Source of the DNA: Rhyacichthys aspro
Taxonomy: Eukaryota; Chordata; Actinopteri; Gobiiformes; Rhyacichthyidae
Reading direction: 5' to 3'
NCBI GenBank assembly: GCA_036850595.1
Contig: CM072156.1
Coordinates: 17,370,326-17,434,325, forward strand
Length of the DNA stretch: 64,000 nt
Below, in pieces: positions 54,334 to 64,000 of this stretch. The translations under genes were made by a program, and so were the position numbers. The notes beneath the pieces are model-generated. The model had not been told where the DNA came from. It ran no database searches and was given only the letters and a program-made list of their open reading frames with translations. Position 1 is the stretch's first letter. Every line of letters starts with the position of its first letter.

Positions 54334-55550
54334 TTACGGGCTGTCATCGGGAATGTCCAATCGGCGCGGCTCCTTCAGCGCCACTGCTTCAGTTATGTCC
54401 AGCATTCAAGATATTTAAAAATAGACGTGTCCTCTATTTTTACAGGCTGAGTATCCAAAGCAGCGTTTCCATTTTGAAACCAAATTACCAGCTGCGAACA
54501 CATGGTAGTCTTCACAATACAAGAGACAGAGGACAACAGTCTCGGTTCATAAAAGTCTACTTTGAGTCTCAGACTGGTATTGGACACAGATATATAAAGC
54601 GCAAGGGAAAAAAAGCAAAAGAACCAAAATCACAATGGACTTAGGGCTTGAAATTCAACATCTAAAGATCTTTGTGAGCTTGAGCAGGAAAGGAAGAGTC
54701 ACGTCGGATACACTCCACTCCAGATAAATAAATGATCAGCATGCAACTACATCAAACAGTCACTGTGTGCTTCAAAGGGAATAAGGGTCTCTCACTGACA
54801 AGGTCCTATAGTGAAAAATCTGCCCTGTTTATGCAACACTGGCACGTGCCCGCTCTGTCTGTAACCCGGCCTGTTTGACATTCCAACTGGTGCATCTGCA
54901 TTGATCATCCCTCGCCGAGCCACAGCGCCCCTCTTCAATCTCTGTCTGTTTCAGTGGCAGCATCACTCAGAAAATTCCCATAATGCTTTGATGTAGCTCC
55001 TGACTCAGTGGCATGCATTTTATTTTATTTTTTGTGCAACCATGTGTTGTGTGTCGTAATGAATAACATAAGGGACCAACAACTTGCGTCTTTTGTTGTG
55101 ATTTCTTTTTCCACTTGAGGGAATCTCTTAAAAATCAAGTCGAGTCCAAAGCCAAGACGTTGTGTAGCTTCAACACGGTGCAAAGATTTTCAATGTCCAG
55201 TGAAAAGTGTTGAACTTGCTTGGTAATACATTCTGAATAACTTGGATTCGCTGTTACAAAGTAAACAGAAATAGATGAATAGCCCAGTGAAGCTGTGTAA
55301 ACACTGATACTGTTTCCAACTTTTCTGGAAAGGTTGCACACTGCATTTTAGTTTGAAACTCTTGCTGTTTGCTGTTACATTCTGCTCACTTTTTCTCTTT
55401 TGTCTCCTTCCCTTCTTCTCCCAGTTCTTTCCCTTTCTAGCCGTGTCATCCCTCTGCCTCTGTTACAGCGGGGGATGTCACTTTGCTAACCCCTCACAGC
55501 CTGCTTATCTACTAGGTCTGTATTGCTCATTTGTTATTGTGCTGACAACT

Positions 55551-55590
55551 GCCCTGATATCGAGCCACCATCAGTTATGGATATCAGGGC
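55551..55590. repeat. 11-bp perfect inverted repeat
   Basis: GCCCTGATATC at 55551-55561 and GATATCAGGGC at 55580-55590 are separated by 18 nt. No function can be assigned. Confidence 0.8.
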
Positions 55591-56303
55591 GTGTGTGACA
55601 GTGATACTGTGGTGCGCCTTATCTGCAAATCCTGATTGTTTGTGATAGACAGTGAATGTGCCAGGTCTGAATACCTGTATGGGTGGCTGTGAGACGCTTG
55701 CATGTGTTGGATCCATGCCTGCAATAGTGCCTGTGTGTCAGAATGCATTATGGCTCGGTGCATGACTGTATTTGATGACAGTGCCATTCCTCCATGCCGA
55801 TTATGTCTGGTCATTTGCACCTTGTGTATGTCAGAAAATAGCGCCTTTTGTATTGTGCTGTTTCTCTCCCTTTGTTGAATGGCGGATCATGTTTCAATTT
55901 GCTGCCTTGATGTATTGAGTTGTATCTGTTCTACTAAGATAGTTTTAATTGCAAGACAAACTTCTAAAAGCAGAACGTAATTGGCACCCAGCGGAGCAGC
56001 CTCATTAGTGCCTTTTTGCTGTGATAGGCTTCAAGTTTTCAAGTTCCTTATGTAGTCGGAAATATCTGAGCATGTCCTGTTAGGGTTTTAAATTAAACAG
56101 ATGAGATCCAAAGTGATGGTGTATTTGAGTTCAGTTATCCAATCAGGGATTGTTATGTTTCACTTTTGTGTCCCATGTTAGCTGCCTTGGCTAATAATCA
56201 TTACAGAAAGCCCCCCACAGTGAGGCTGATATAGGTCTAGGTGTCTGTAATGACCTGGTCCTCCTCCCCTTCCTTTCTCCTTTCTCTTCCTAATCTGGAA
56301 GAG

Positions 56304-56323
56304 TACCACAACCAACACTGGAC
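56304..56323 (+). other. arvcf: 5' UTR part of the arvcf start-codon exon, with an uncertain acceptor
   Basis: A pyrimidine-rich tract at about 56256-56290 ends in two overlapping AG dinucleotides, at 56300-56301 (AAG) and 56302-56303 (GAG). The exon would therefore begin at 56302 or 56304, 20-22 nt before the ATG. Neither AG has the favoured C or T at -3. A third option is the CCCCCCACAG ending at 56220, which has a better AG but a poorer pyrimidine tract and would give a 103-nt UTR segment. The choice cannot be settled from sequence alone. Confidence 0.5.
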
Positions 56324-56515
56324 ATGGAGGACTATGATGTTCGCTCGGCCGCCAGCATCCTGGCCTCGGTCAAAGAGCAGGAGGCCCGCTTTGAGCAGCT
56401 GACCCGAGCACTGGAAGAGGAGCGCCGCAACGTCACCTTGCAGCTCGAGCGCGCCAATCTTCCTCCTAACGCTCCTGTCAGCCAGCCGCTCGCGTGGCAG
56501 CAGGTGGTGATGCAG
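56324..56515 (+). CDS. arvcf: First coding exon of a p120-catenin family gene, most like ARVCF (partial CDS)
   Basis: The exon encodes 64 residues beginning MEDYDVRSAA and containing SILASVKEQEARFEQLTRAL. This is the N-terminal coiled-coil signature of the p120-catenin subfamily. The MED start, the SAASILASVKEQEARFE block and the AWQQ near the end fit ARVCF best. CTNND1 has a different start and a shorter match, and CTNND2 and PKP4 carry long N-terminal extensions. In this family the coiled coil (about residues 12-46 here) precedes nine armadillo repeats that bind the cadherin juxtamembrane tail at adherens junctions; the repeats are not in this window. The start has G at -3 and G at +4, with an in-frame TAA at 56291 in the unspliced sequence. 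The exon ends in phase 0 with CAG followed by GTAAAA. Which fish co-orthologue (a or b) this is cannot be told from one exon. Confidence 0.93.
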
Positions 56516-59500
56516 GTAAAAACGCTTGTTTTCATGTGCTTACATCCTCGACCGCCGCCTACCCGCCTCCTTCTTGAGCTGTGTTCCTCCTCTGCTCATA
56601 CCATCATCTTGTGCTCTTAAGGTCATTGCTTTCATCATTGCTGCAACTCAATAATCTCCCTGTGCAATTCCTCTGTCATTTTGGGACACTTGCTCCTCTT
56701 GTCTGAACCCAATGTCTCGGATGCTGTAATCTGCCGTGCGGTGACTCAGCTTCAAAGACGAGCTGATGAGATTCAACCTCTCATTCTGTCTTTTCCGCCT
56801 CCTTCTCGTCATACGCACACCGTCTGCCATCCAATCCCATCTCCCTTCGCCCACTGGTCTTTGATATTGTCTGGTGGTTCTGTTGATTGGATGTGGCCTT
56901 TTGCCCAGCTCTGGACAGTGTCTAAAGCACATTAGAGTCCTGGCGGGGGCTCCTGTCAGTGCTGGCTCACTCTGCAAGAGGAACATGTAAGATGTCAAAA
57001 TAAAACCCTACAATCCCCTTAAAATGTCAGCAGTTATAACAGCTCATTGATTTAGACATTTGAAACCGATTTCTGGGTGAAGAAAATCTTTGTTAATAAT
57101 GATTGTTTAGACTTTTCTACCAATGCCACATTTCACATGTACTCCTACCCCAACTTTTCATTGTTTCTTTTATAGAAACCCTCCCAGACTATACACGTTT
57201 TATTCACTAGTATATGAAAGCCCACGTTGGTGATGCAGCACCTGTAGCTCTATGAAACATCTCTTTTAATCACGCTAAAGGAAGCAATCTCATGTATTAT
57301 TGATATGACACGACGTGCAGAGATGAAACTGCTTTGCCCACATTTGCCTGCAGTCACATTTTGTTAACAGCCGGTGTCAGTGTTCATTTTTAGGGGCTTG
57401 CAGCCAATTTCACCTCATGACGGGGTAATAAAGAGGACGGAGGGAAAGTGTTGCAAGATAAAGCGAGCCTGTCAGGTTCTTCACCCGCTAAAGGATCTGA
57501 TAATCAGTTGTTTGTGTGTGCAGAGACATCCCCCATTTCCATACACTGTCTTGTGATTTACAAAAAAATGCTAAAGAGGACAGGCGGTGATATAACCTGC
57601 TCTTTTTACTACTTTTCCACTCCATCACTCACAGATTACACTCCCCCTTTTTCTGTTTTACTCACTGGAGGGGTCAATTGGGCGTGACAGGTTACACTTT
57701 CATAGCCACGGCCCATTTTACATCATTTTGAAATGTCACTCCTTTCAGTCGCCAAGGAGTTGGTTCGTCAGCTTCATTATAAACACCTATGAGTGCCAGC
57801 ACCACTCGGATAGAGGAAGTGGTGGGGTGTATGTTGAATATCTCGGGGGCAATAGCACCTGAGCTGAGCTTGGCAGAGTACTCCGTCTTATGCCAGAAGG
57901 TGCTGCATGGTGTGTAACCCACCTGTTCTCATAATAAAGTAGCAAGAGCATTGAGGACTCTATATCTCCTCACAGGCCCGGTGTCCTCACGCTCCCAGGG
58001 CTGTGTGATGGATTAAAACAGAGCACAGATCAGTAGCTAAGGGTTCAGTATCACAACCCCATGGTCAGACCTAATAAGCCCTGCCATTACTTAAAGTTAA
58101 GGTCAGAAAAAGAAAAAGAGAGTGGATTAATCAGATGCAAGCTCAACCCTAATGAGATTGATAAGTCGCTGATGTAGATAGTGCTGGGCCACTCGCTGCA
58201 CAGAACTCTAATTGGATATAAACATCGGTGGGCAGCTTTTATCTACCTTCTATTATGCAGATTGCTATTGTCAGCCTTTTAACACAGTTCCTCTATAGAG
58301 ACCAAACTTTAAAAACAGGCAGCTCAGATGTAACACATGGTAATAATAACTGTGACTATTATTTTGAATACAGTAATAATTTCTTAAGATTTTAAATGCC
58401 GAGACTGAAAAGAACTACTAGTATATAAAACTACATGGAAGTGGCTTTAGCAAATATTGTTGAGTGCCTGTTTGACTTCAGAGTGTTAAGGTGTTTTGCG
58501 TACAAAACAGACAAAACCTGCACTTTACAAAACATTGTGAAAAAATGTTTTTGTCCTGCGTTAACCAATATAGGCCAAAGGAGCCTTGACTCCTGTGTGC
58601 GAACAATGAGTGTGGGTGAGGTCCTTGTAAACAACACTGGCCTAGTTTGTTCAGACCTTACTAATTGAATTCTGATCCTCATTCACTCCACTATGAGACT
58701 TTATGAATAGCTGCCAAGGAAGAGAATTAGAGTGTTTACACATCCTGCGAGGACATCACAACAATGCCGTCTGCCACTCCATTACCCGCCCTGATGTAAT
58801 TATAAGTAAAGACTCAGTGACACGAACTGAGCCACCTTTGAGTCCTTCGACAGCAGCAGCACGTGACCGCTCACATGCTCACAGCTTAAACCTTTTTTCA
58901 TTTGACACCACATTTGCCTGGGGTAATTGATTTTTGCCTGAAGGAGTGTTATCATCAAGGCCCACAAAGGTCAAGTGGCAATCCCAAGTGACAATTTAAT
59001 GTGAAAGGCACCCAGCACTGCAACTACATCTGTCTGGAGTTAAGAGAGCAGGTGACACAGTTTCATATACATTATAATCCACACAGCCACTGCTCATTGA
59101 GTATACACAGATCACATCTCACAGTTGCCCAGTCTGAATGAAAGGTAAATCCAGTATGGTTTTCTGCACAGTAGATATCATAAAATACTGGTGTTTGGTA
59201 TTCAGATGCCATATTCATGGGGCTTCTAGCGTTGCAGAGGCATGTCATCCCCTTGTGCAAATGTTGGGGGAAGTTTTCAAAGGCTTGTGAGCTTTAAAGA
59301 GAGGGAACAGTGGAGGCTTTGATCTGTGCTGCTGTCTGTGGTGAAGATGTACAGGCCCGGCCCTGTGATGGCACCACAGCACTCAACTAACAATCCTTCC
59401 AGCCTCCCTCCACCCACTTTCATCCCCACAGCCCCCGAACCCTGTCTCGTCACAATGGATACAAAGAACTCAGGGTGCTATAGCGACAGAACATCTATCC

Positions 59501-60168
59501 TTGCACTGGCAGGGCTTTGGAGCCCCTGTACCCTCGTAAATCACCTGCCTAACAATAAGCCTTAGTTTACCCCCTCCCCTTTTCTGTCTTTGCTGTCTAC
59601 TTTTCTCTCTGTGCCATCACTAACCTTCTCGCCTTCTTATGAACACTCTAATTACCTTAGTGTGAAAGTGCCGCCTTTGTTTATTTTTGTATTGTTCATT
59701 GTCCCAGTGGTCAATCTACACCGCTTTTTATTCATATTGTCATAAAGCACAGTGGAGCAAGAATTTATATTCTGATAATGTCACAGCCATATTTCAATAG
59801 AACCTCATTGTTTAGAGGTTATAGTCCTCCTGGTATTAGTAATAAGTTTATTTGAAAATGCCCTGAGAACAAACACTTCAAAAGAATCACACTGAAAACA
59901 AATCAAAATAATCATCAAAAGTATTGCATTGTTCCTCTAGTGTTTGGGAACTTTTTTGTACTGTCCTGACTGCCTTTATAACATGCTACGTACAGTTTAA
60001 TTTACCCTCTTAATGGGAAAAACTTTTGTCTGAGAGCGGAGACAGTGTGGAAACATTATTATTACATCTCAATGTTAGGTTCTTTGTTTTCCTAAGCTTC
60101 AGCACTTCTAGTAGCACATATCAAAACATGCTATAAGTGGGTATTTGTTCCTAGTATGGGCAAATGGG

Positions 60169-60300
60169 ATTCAATTCAATTCAATTCAATTTTATTTGAA
60201 TAGCCCAGTATCACAATGACAATTGCCTCAAAGGGCTTCACAGTAAATGAACACACAAGACAGTAAATGCACAAACAGATTGCATGGATTGCACAGGATT
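60169..60300. repeat. Teleost dispersed repeat with a CAATT-rich head
   Basis: Four tandem TTCAA/CAATT units lead into TTTTATTTGAATAGCCCAG, then TCACAATGACAATTGCCTCA and AAGGGCTTCACAG. This order is shared by a very abundant teleost interspersed sequence. It supports the view that the host is a ray-finned fish. Confidence 0.7.
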
Positions 60301-60670
60301 GAATTATTGTGTAAAAGTTATGTTCCACAATTTTTGAGATTTAAGGGTTGTATGTGCAGATGTCTATACTATATCGTCTATAGTCTGGAGAAATGGCCAG
60401 GGTTAAAGAGGTAGTGCGCAGCTCTATGTGAGTGGTTTTCAGTGTCACAGTAAAAAAAAAATCTTTCTTTAACAACTGAATATGTGTTTTTCAGTGTGCT
60501 ACAAATGAGAGTGACTGTGAGTCAGACAATATTTTGAGTCCATTTCATGGCAGTATTTCCTGTCCTTGTTTACATCTGTACACTGCTTTTCTGAGCCTGG
60601 CAAATACTCCAGACTGTGTTTGTGCACAAAGAAACCTACTGCAGGCAGAGGTGGCTGGTGGAGATATTGA

Positions 60671-60698
60671 GAAATAGAAGGAAATAGAAGGAAATAGA
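60671..60698 (+). repeat. 10-bp tandem repeat, 2.8 copies
   Basis: The unit GAAATAGAAG begins at 60671, 60681 and 60691. Confidence 0.93.
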
Positions 60699-63600
60699 GA
60701 GAGTGGAAATAAATGGATAGAGATTGACCTTACTTAATGATTTCAAGTGACCTTTGTGATGCTAATTGTAAATGCTGCAAATGATCATATAGCTAATTGT
60801 AGACATGTAGAGACCAGCCTTGAGACCATTTTTAAAGGTCTTAGGTTCTTGGTCTTAAACTCATTTATACATAGTCTTGTCTCGGCCTCAGACATCAGGA
60901 CCAGCCCAAACTACAACTGGTTTATTTGTCTTTATTTGTGATTGGATGAAAAAATAAAAATCTCCTTCTTACTCTGCTTCCTTCACCAAACACTTCTGCT
61001 GCCATTAGTTTTGACTTGAAAACTGGATTGTTTGGATTGTATTACTGTGCCCTTGTATCTATTCCAATGTATCATGCACTGGTCTTGGTGGTCTTGACTC
61101 AATCTTGATCCCTAAATATCTTCGTCTCGATCCACTGACGATAGGCAATATTAACTATATACAAGTACAACTAATACTGAAAAAAAAATCACAAAATATC
61201 ACTTTATTTTCCTTCACGGAGAGTGGCATCGCTTGAAGTTGTGGAACTGCCTGTGCAATGACAACTTGATTTCTCCAGGTTGCGTGTAACATTTTAAGGA
61301 TTCTACAGGCATCCCAGTCCATTTAGGGATCAAAAATAATCCTTCAGATGCATGGGCGGGTTGCCTTTTCCCTTTTACATGGCTCCAGCTAAAAAAAAAA
61401 AACAGAGAGTGCTTCTGTCATTTTTTATTCCCTCCACTTCATCATTAGAAGTCAAGTTTAAGGCGATGGCCCATGAATCACACCAGTAACTGCTCAAGGT
61501 GGAGGGGCGAGTCCTTTTTGTGTCTCATCTTGGAACAGGGGCTGACACGGAAGGACAGGAATTCTTACTCAAGGTTGGGGGCACACAGGAGGCATTGGAA
61601 AAGCCTTTTGTACCGTGGGCTATTTATATTCAACTTGGGCGGCACGAATCTTCATCCTTCAAACCGACTTAATGTCTGTCCCAGCGCACCTCTTTGCCAT
61701 TTGATCACAATCCATTAAACCATTACTGTACGCACTCTAAAAGCACTAAGAGGGCTCATTTCTATTCTCACGTTGCATAAAGGTGAACTGGCAGTCAAAG
61801 ACCTGGCACCGTTGAAGCCAGTCAGTGAACTCCGCCAGTCTATGTTCACATATGTTTGAAATAAAAAGTCGCCCTCCCTTAAAGAACCCCAGTGCCACCC
61901 GAGGAATGTGACCTCACCCGTCCCAGTGTCCGGCAGCGTAAGCAAACAAAGCTGAGAAAAACTGTAAAGTGATAAAAAAACAAATTGAAAACAGTCGCAG
62001 TAGTTTGTTGCCGGACTGGAGGTGCTCTTCAAAGCCTTGATTTAATTATTCTCATGAGTTTAACAGACTGCTGTGACATTTTTACGACTTGACTTACAAG
62101 CATGTAAATGGTCATCAAATGAGGAACAGAAGCGGGGCTCGGTCTAGTTTAGGGGCGTGCGGAGGTAAATACTTACTGAACATTCCTTTGAGGGAAACAG
62201 AATAAGGCTAGGATTTCACATGAAGTTCACAAGAACCTCTTTTATCGAGTTCATCCTTGGTAGGAGTTAAGCAACAAAGCACACAAGTCAGGATGTACCG
62301 TTAATAACTGTTTGTACAATATGAATTCCTCCGACATCATCACACAGACTGTCTGAGAAAAAAAAGATGAGCAAAATGTTGTCGTTTGTGTTTGGTCTGT
62401 GGTTATGTCTGGTTTTGAAACGGTCTCACACATGTCTGGGAGAGAAGTGTCATGGTAATAGAGCAGGAATGTGTGAAAAGACTGGCCCTAACCAACAACT
62501 CAACAGTCGTCATTGCCCGAGTCTCTCTCTCTCAGTGCGGAACATGCAAGTAGAGAAATTCCAGTTGTTACAGTAGTTTGAAAATAGAGTCAGACTTTAA
62601 AAATGCATGGAAACGTCCTAGTCCAACTGGAAAGACAAAAATATAGAAAGAAAGAAGTTTTATAAAATGCCAAGTCGCCCCTAGTTCACTTAATGTGGGC
62701 TGGAAATAAAGGACAGGAAAGGCATGTATAAGACTACATCATTGTGTGATTTGACAGTGAATATTAACATACCCATTTGTAAAAGACTGTTGGCAGACCA
62801 TTGTTTAGTCAAGGACAAGATAGAAAAGCTAGGGATAGGCCTAATCCTGTTATAGCTGTATTACAAATGATGTTTCACAATAACAGAAAATAGGATCTTT
62901 TGATGTGAAGTGATGTCATTTTAACTGAGCTTTATTTCTCCAAATGAAGGGAAAATTGCCTTTTTGCTCCACACAAACTTTGGACAGATTGGGTTGTAAT
63001 CCTCTGCATCGCTGAGTAGACATTTTTCAAGGAGAAAATAAAACATGGTTGTAAAAGTCATTACATAAGGGCTTTTTTTTGCAGGCTGTACCATTGTTAG
63101 CGTAACGAATCATATTTTAAAATCACACACATGCATTATACTTGTCATAAAGGCCTTAATCACCTACATCAGCAGAGTCAGTATTATGACTTGAGAAACA
63201 CACCATAGTATTTTGCTAAACTCATGCAACCCTTCCCCCCAAAAGAGTTTCCAAAGAATCTTGGCAGAATGGAAAACTCTTGAAGAACTGTTCGGGATTA
63301 AAGTCTATTAAAACCACTTTGAAACTGTAGCTTACAGAAACATTATTTTTGGTAATGGATGCCATTTTAGCTGAGTTTATCTCCCCACACTTCGTAAGGC
63401 CTCCTAACATTCCACCTTCTCTGACTTGTGCTAGTTTTTATGTCTCCTTTCTGTCTGCATTTGGGCTTTTTTTAACTGATGCTCCTTCATTGAATGTGAG
63501 TGAGTGAAAATGACTGATTTAGTCACTTTTATAACAACTGTTTCACACAGTACATCTCAGCAGAGTTAAGTTGACCTGAATCCAATTTCACAAACCTTTT

Positions 63601-64000
63601 CATTTTACAACATACAAGACAGTGTGGGTTAGACTATCTCTGAACAGTGTAGCTATTTGCGTAAAGAACTTACCTAGAATGACCTGGTTGAATTGGATGA
63701 TGTATTACATTTATTTTTCTCAACTTTCAGTACAAATATGTTCCTAGCAGATACCGCTACTCTTTTTCTTGAGATTGTCTGCTTCTGCGTCTGAATACGG
63801 CGACAATGACTATTTTAAAATACCTGGCTCTATTAGCTCACAGTGAGTCATGTATCTATCACTGAGTCAAAGTGTTGCACCATTACATTTTATGTTTCAA
63901 AATTTAATGGTGCATCATGAGCCAGATCTTTCAATAGGAGCCTGAGGAATGTAAAAGCTCAGCCATTTCAACCTTTCTCTGTTTTACATTTGTTTTAGTC

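Larger units (their letters stand above)
51594..56303 (+). other. arvcf: Predicted arvcf intron before the start-codon exon (4.7 kb)
   Basis: The donor is AAAG|GTACAC, and the acceptor is a long pyrimidine tract ending at 56301 or 56303. It includes the AP-1 pair, the balanced block at 53107-53310 and the 11-bp inverted repeat at 55551. No gene is supported inside it. Confidence 0.5.
56516..64000 (+). other. arvcf: First intron after the arvcf start-codon exon, running off the window
   Basis: Begins GTAAAA. I found no sequence resembling the second catenin coding segment within it. It holds the 10-bp tandem repeat and the CAATT-headed teleost repeat. A pyrimidine-rich run ending TTTGTTTTAG at 63998 could be the acceptor of the next exon, but only two bases follow. 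Confidence 0.7.

Noticed and set aside
55415..55515. Apparent exon after CCTTCTTCTCCCAG ending CTAG|GTCTGT
   Set aside because: The acceptor looks good but the donor is poor, and the segment itself is pyrimidine-rich like the tract before it.
1..64000. Possible CRISPR array, operon, phage or defence system
   Set aside because: There are no regularly spaced repeats, no ribosome-binding-site-led gene runs and no recognisable prokaryotic or viral proteins; the sequence is vertebrate intronic DNA.
1..64000. tRNA or rRNA genes and known intronic microRNAs
   Set aside because: By eye I saw no paired A-box/B-box promoter arrangement and no familiar mature microRNA. A covariance-model scan would be needed to exclude them fully.

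Overview
This is 64 kb of vertebrate nuclear DNA, almost certainly from a teleost fish. It is AT-rich and sparse in genes. It carries microsatellites, decayed interspersed repeats and eukaryotic splice signals, and no prokaryotic-style operons. One repeat, at about 60170-60245, has the CAATT-rich head followed by TTTTATTTG that is common in teleost genomes. The short open reading frames scattered over both strands look like chance frames.

The only protein-coding sequence I can name is the first coding exon of a p120-catenin family gene, at 56324-56515 on the + strand. Its 64 codons match the N-terminal coiled coil of ARVCF (armadillo repeat protein, catenin delta family) better than CTNND1, CTNND2 or PKP4. 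It ends at a clean splice donor, and the armadillo-repeat exons must lie beyond position 64000. Upstream on the same strand are two convincing non-coding exons, at 26665-26749 and 51498-51593, and two weaker ones, at 11701-11766 and 43029-43095. They are best read as 5' UTR exons of the same gene, so most of the window would be large 5' introns of arvcf.

Layout: 1-26664 is the 5' intron or upstream flank, with tandem repeats and a few weak candidate minus-strand exons. 26750-51497 is a long intron. It holds a CpG-rich island with a TATA box (30338-30665) that could be an alternative promoter, a short dispersed duplication, a decayed interspersed repeat, a 464-bp non-autonomous hAT-like transposon with 8-bp target duplications (49440-49919), and a long near-perfect foldback (49992-50075). 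51594-56303 is the intron before the coding exon and contains a pair of AP-1 sites. 56516-64000 is the first intron between coding exons; a possible acceptor sits at the last bases.

I found no bacterial, viral or CRISPR-like system, no tRNA or rRNA gene, and no intact transposase. The notable signals are gene-structural (5' UTR exons with upstream ORFs, alternative promoter, possible antisense exon) and structural (MITE, foldback).
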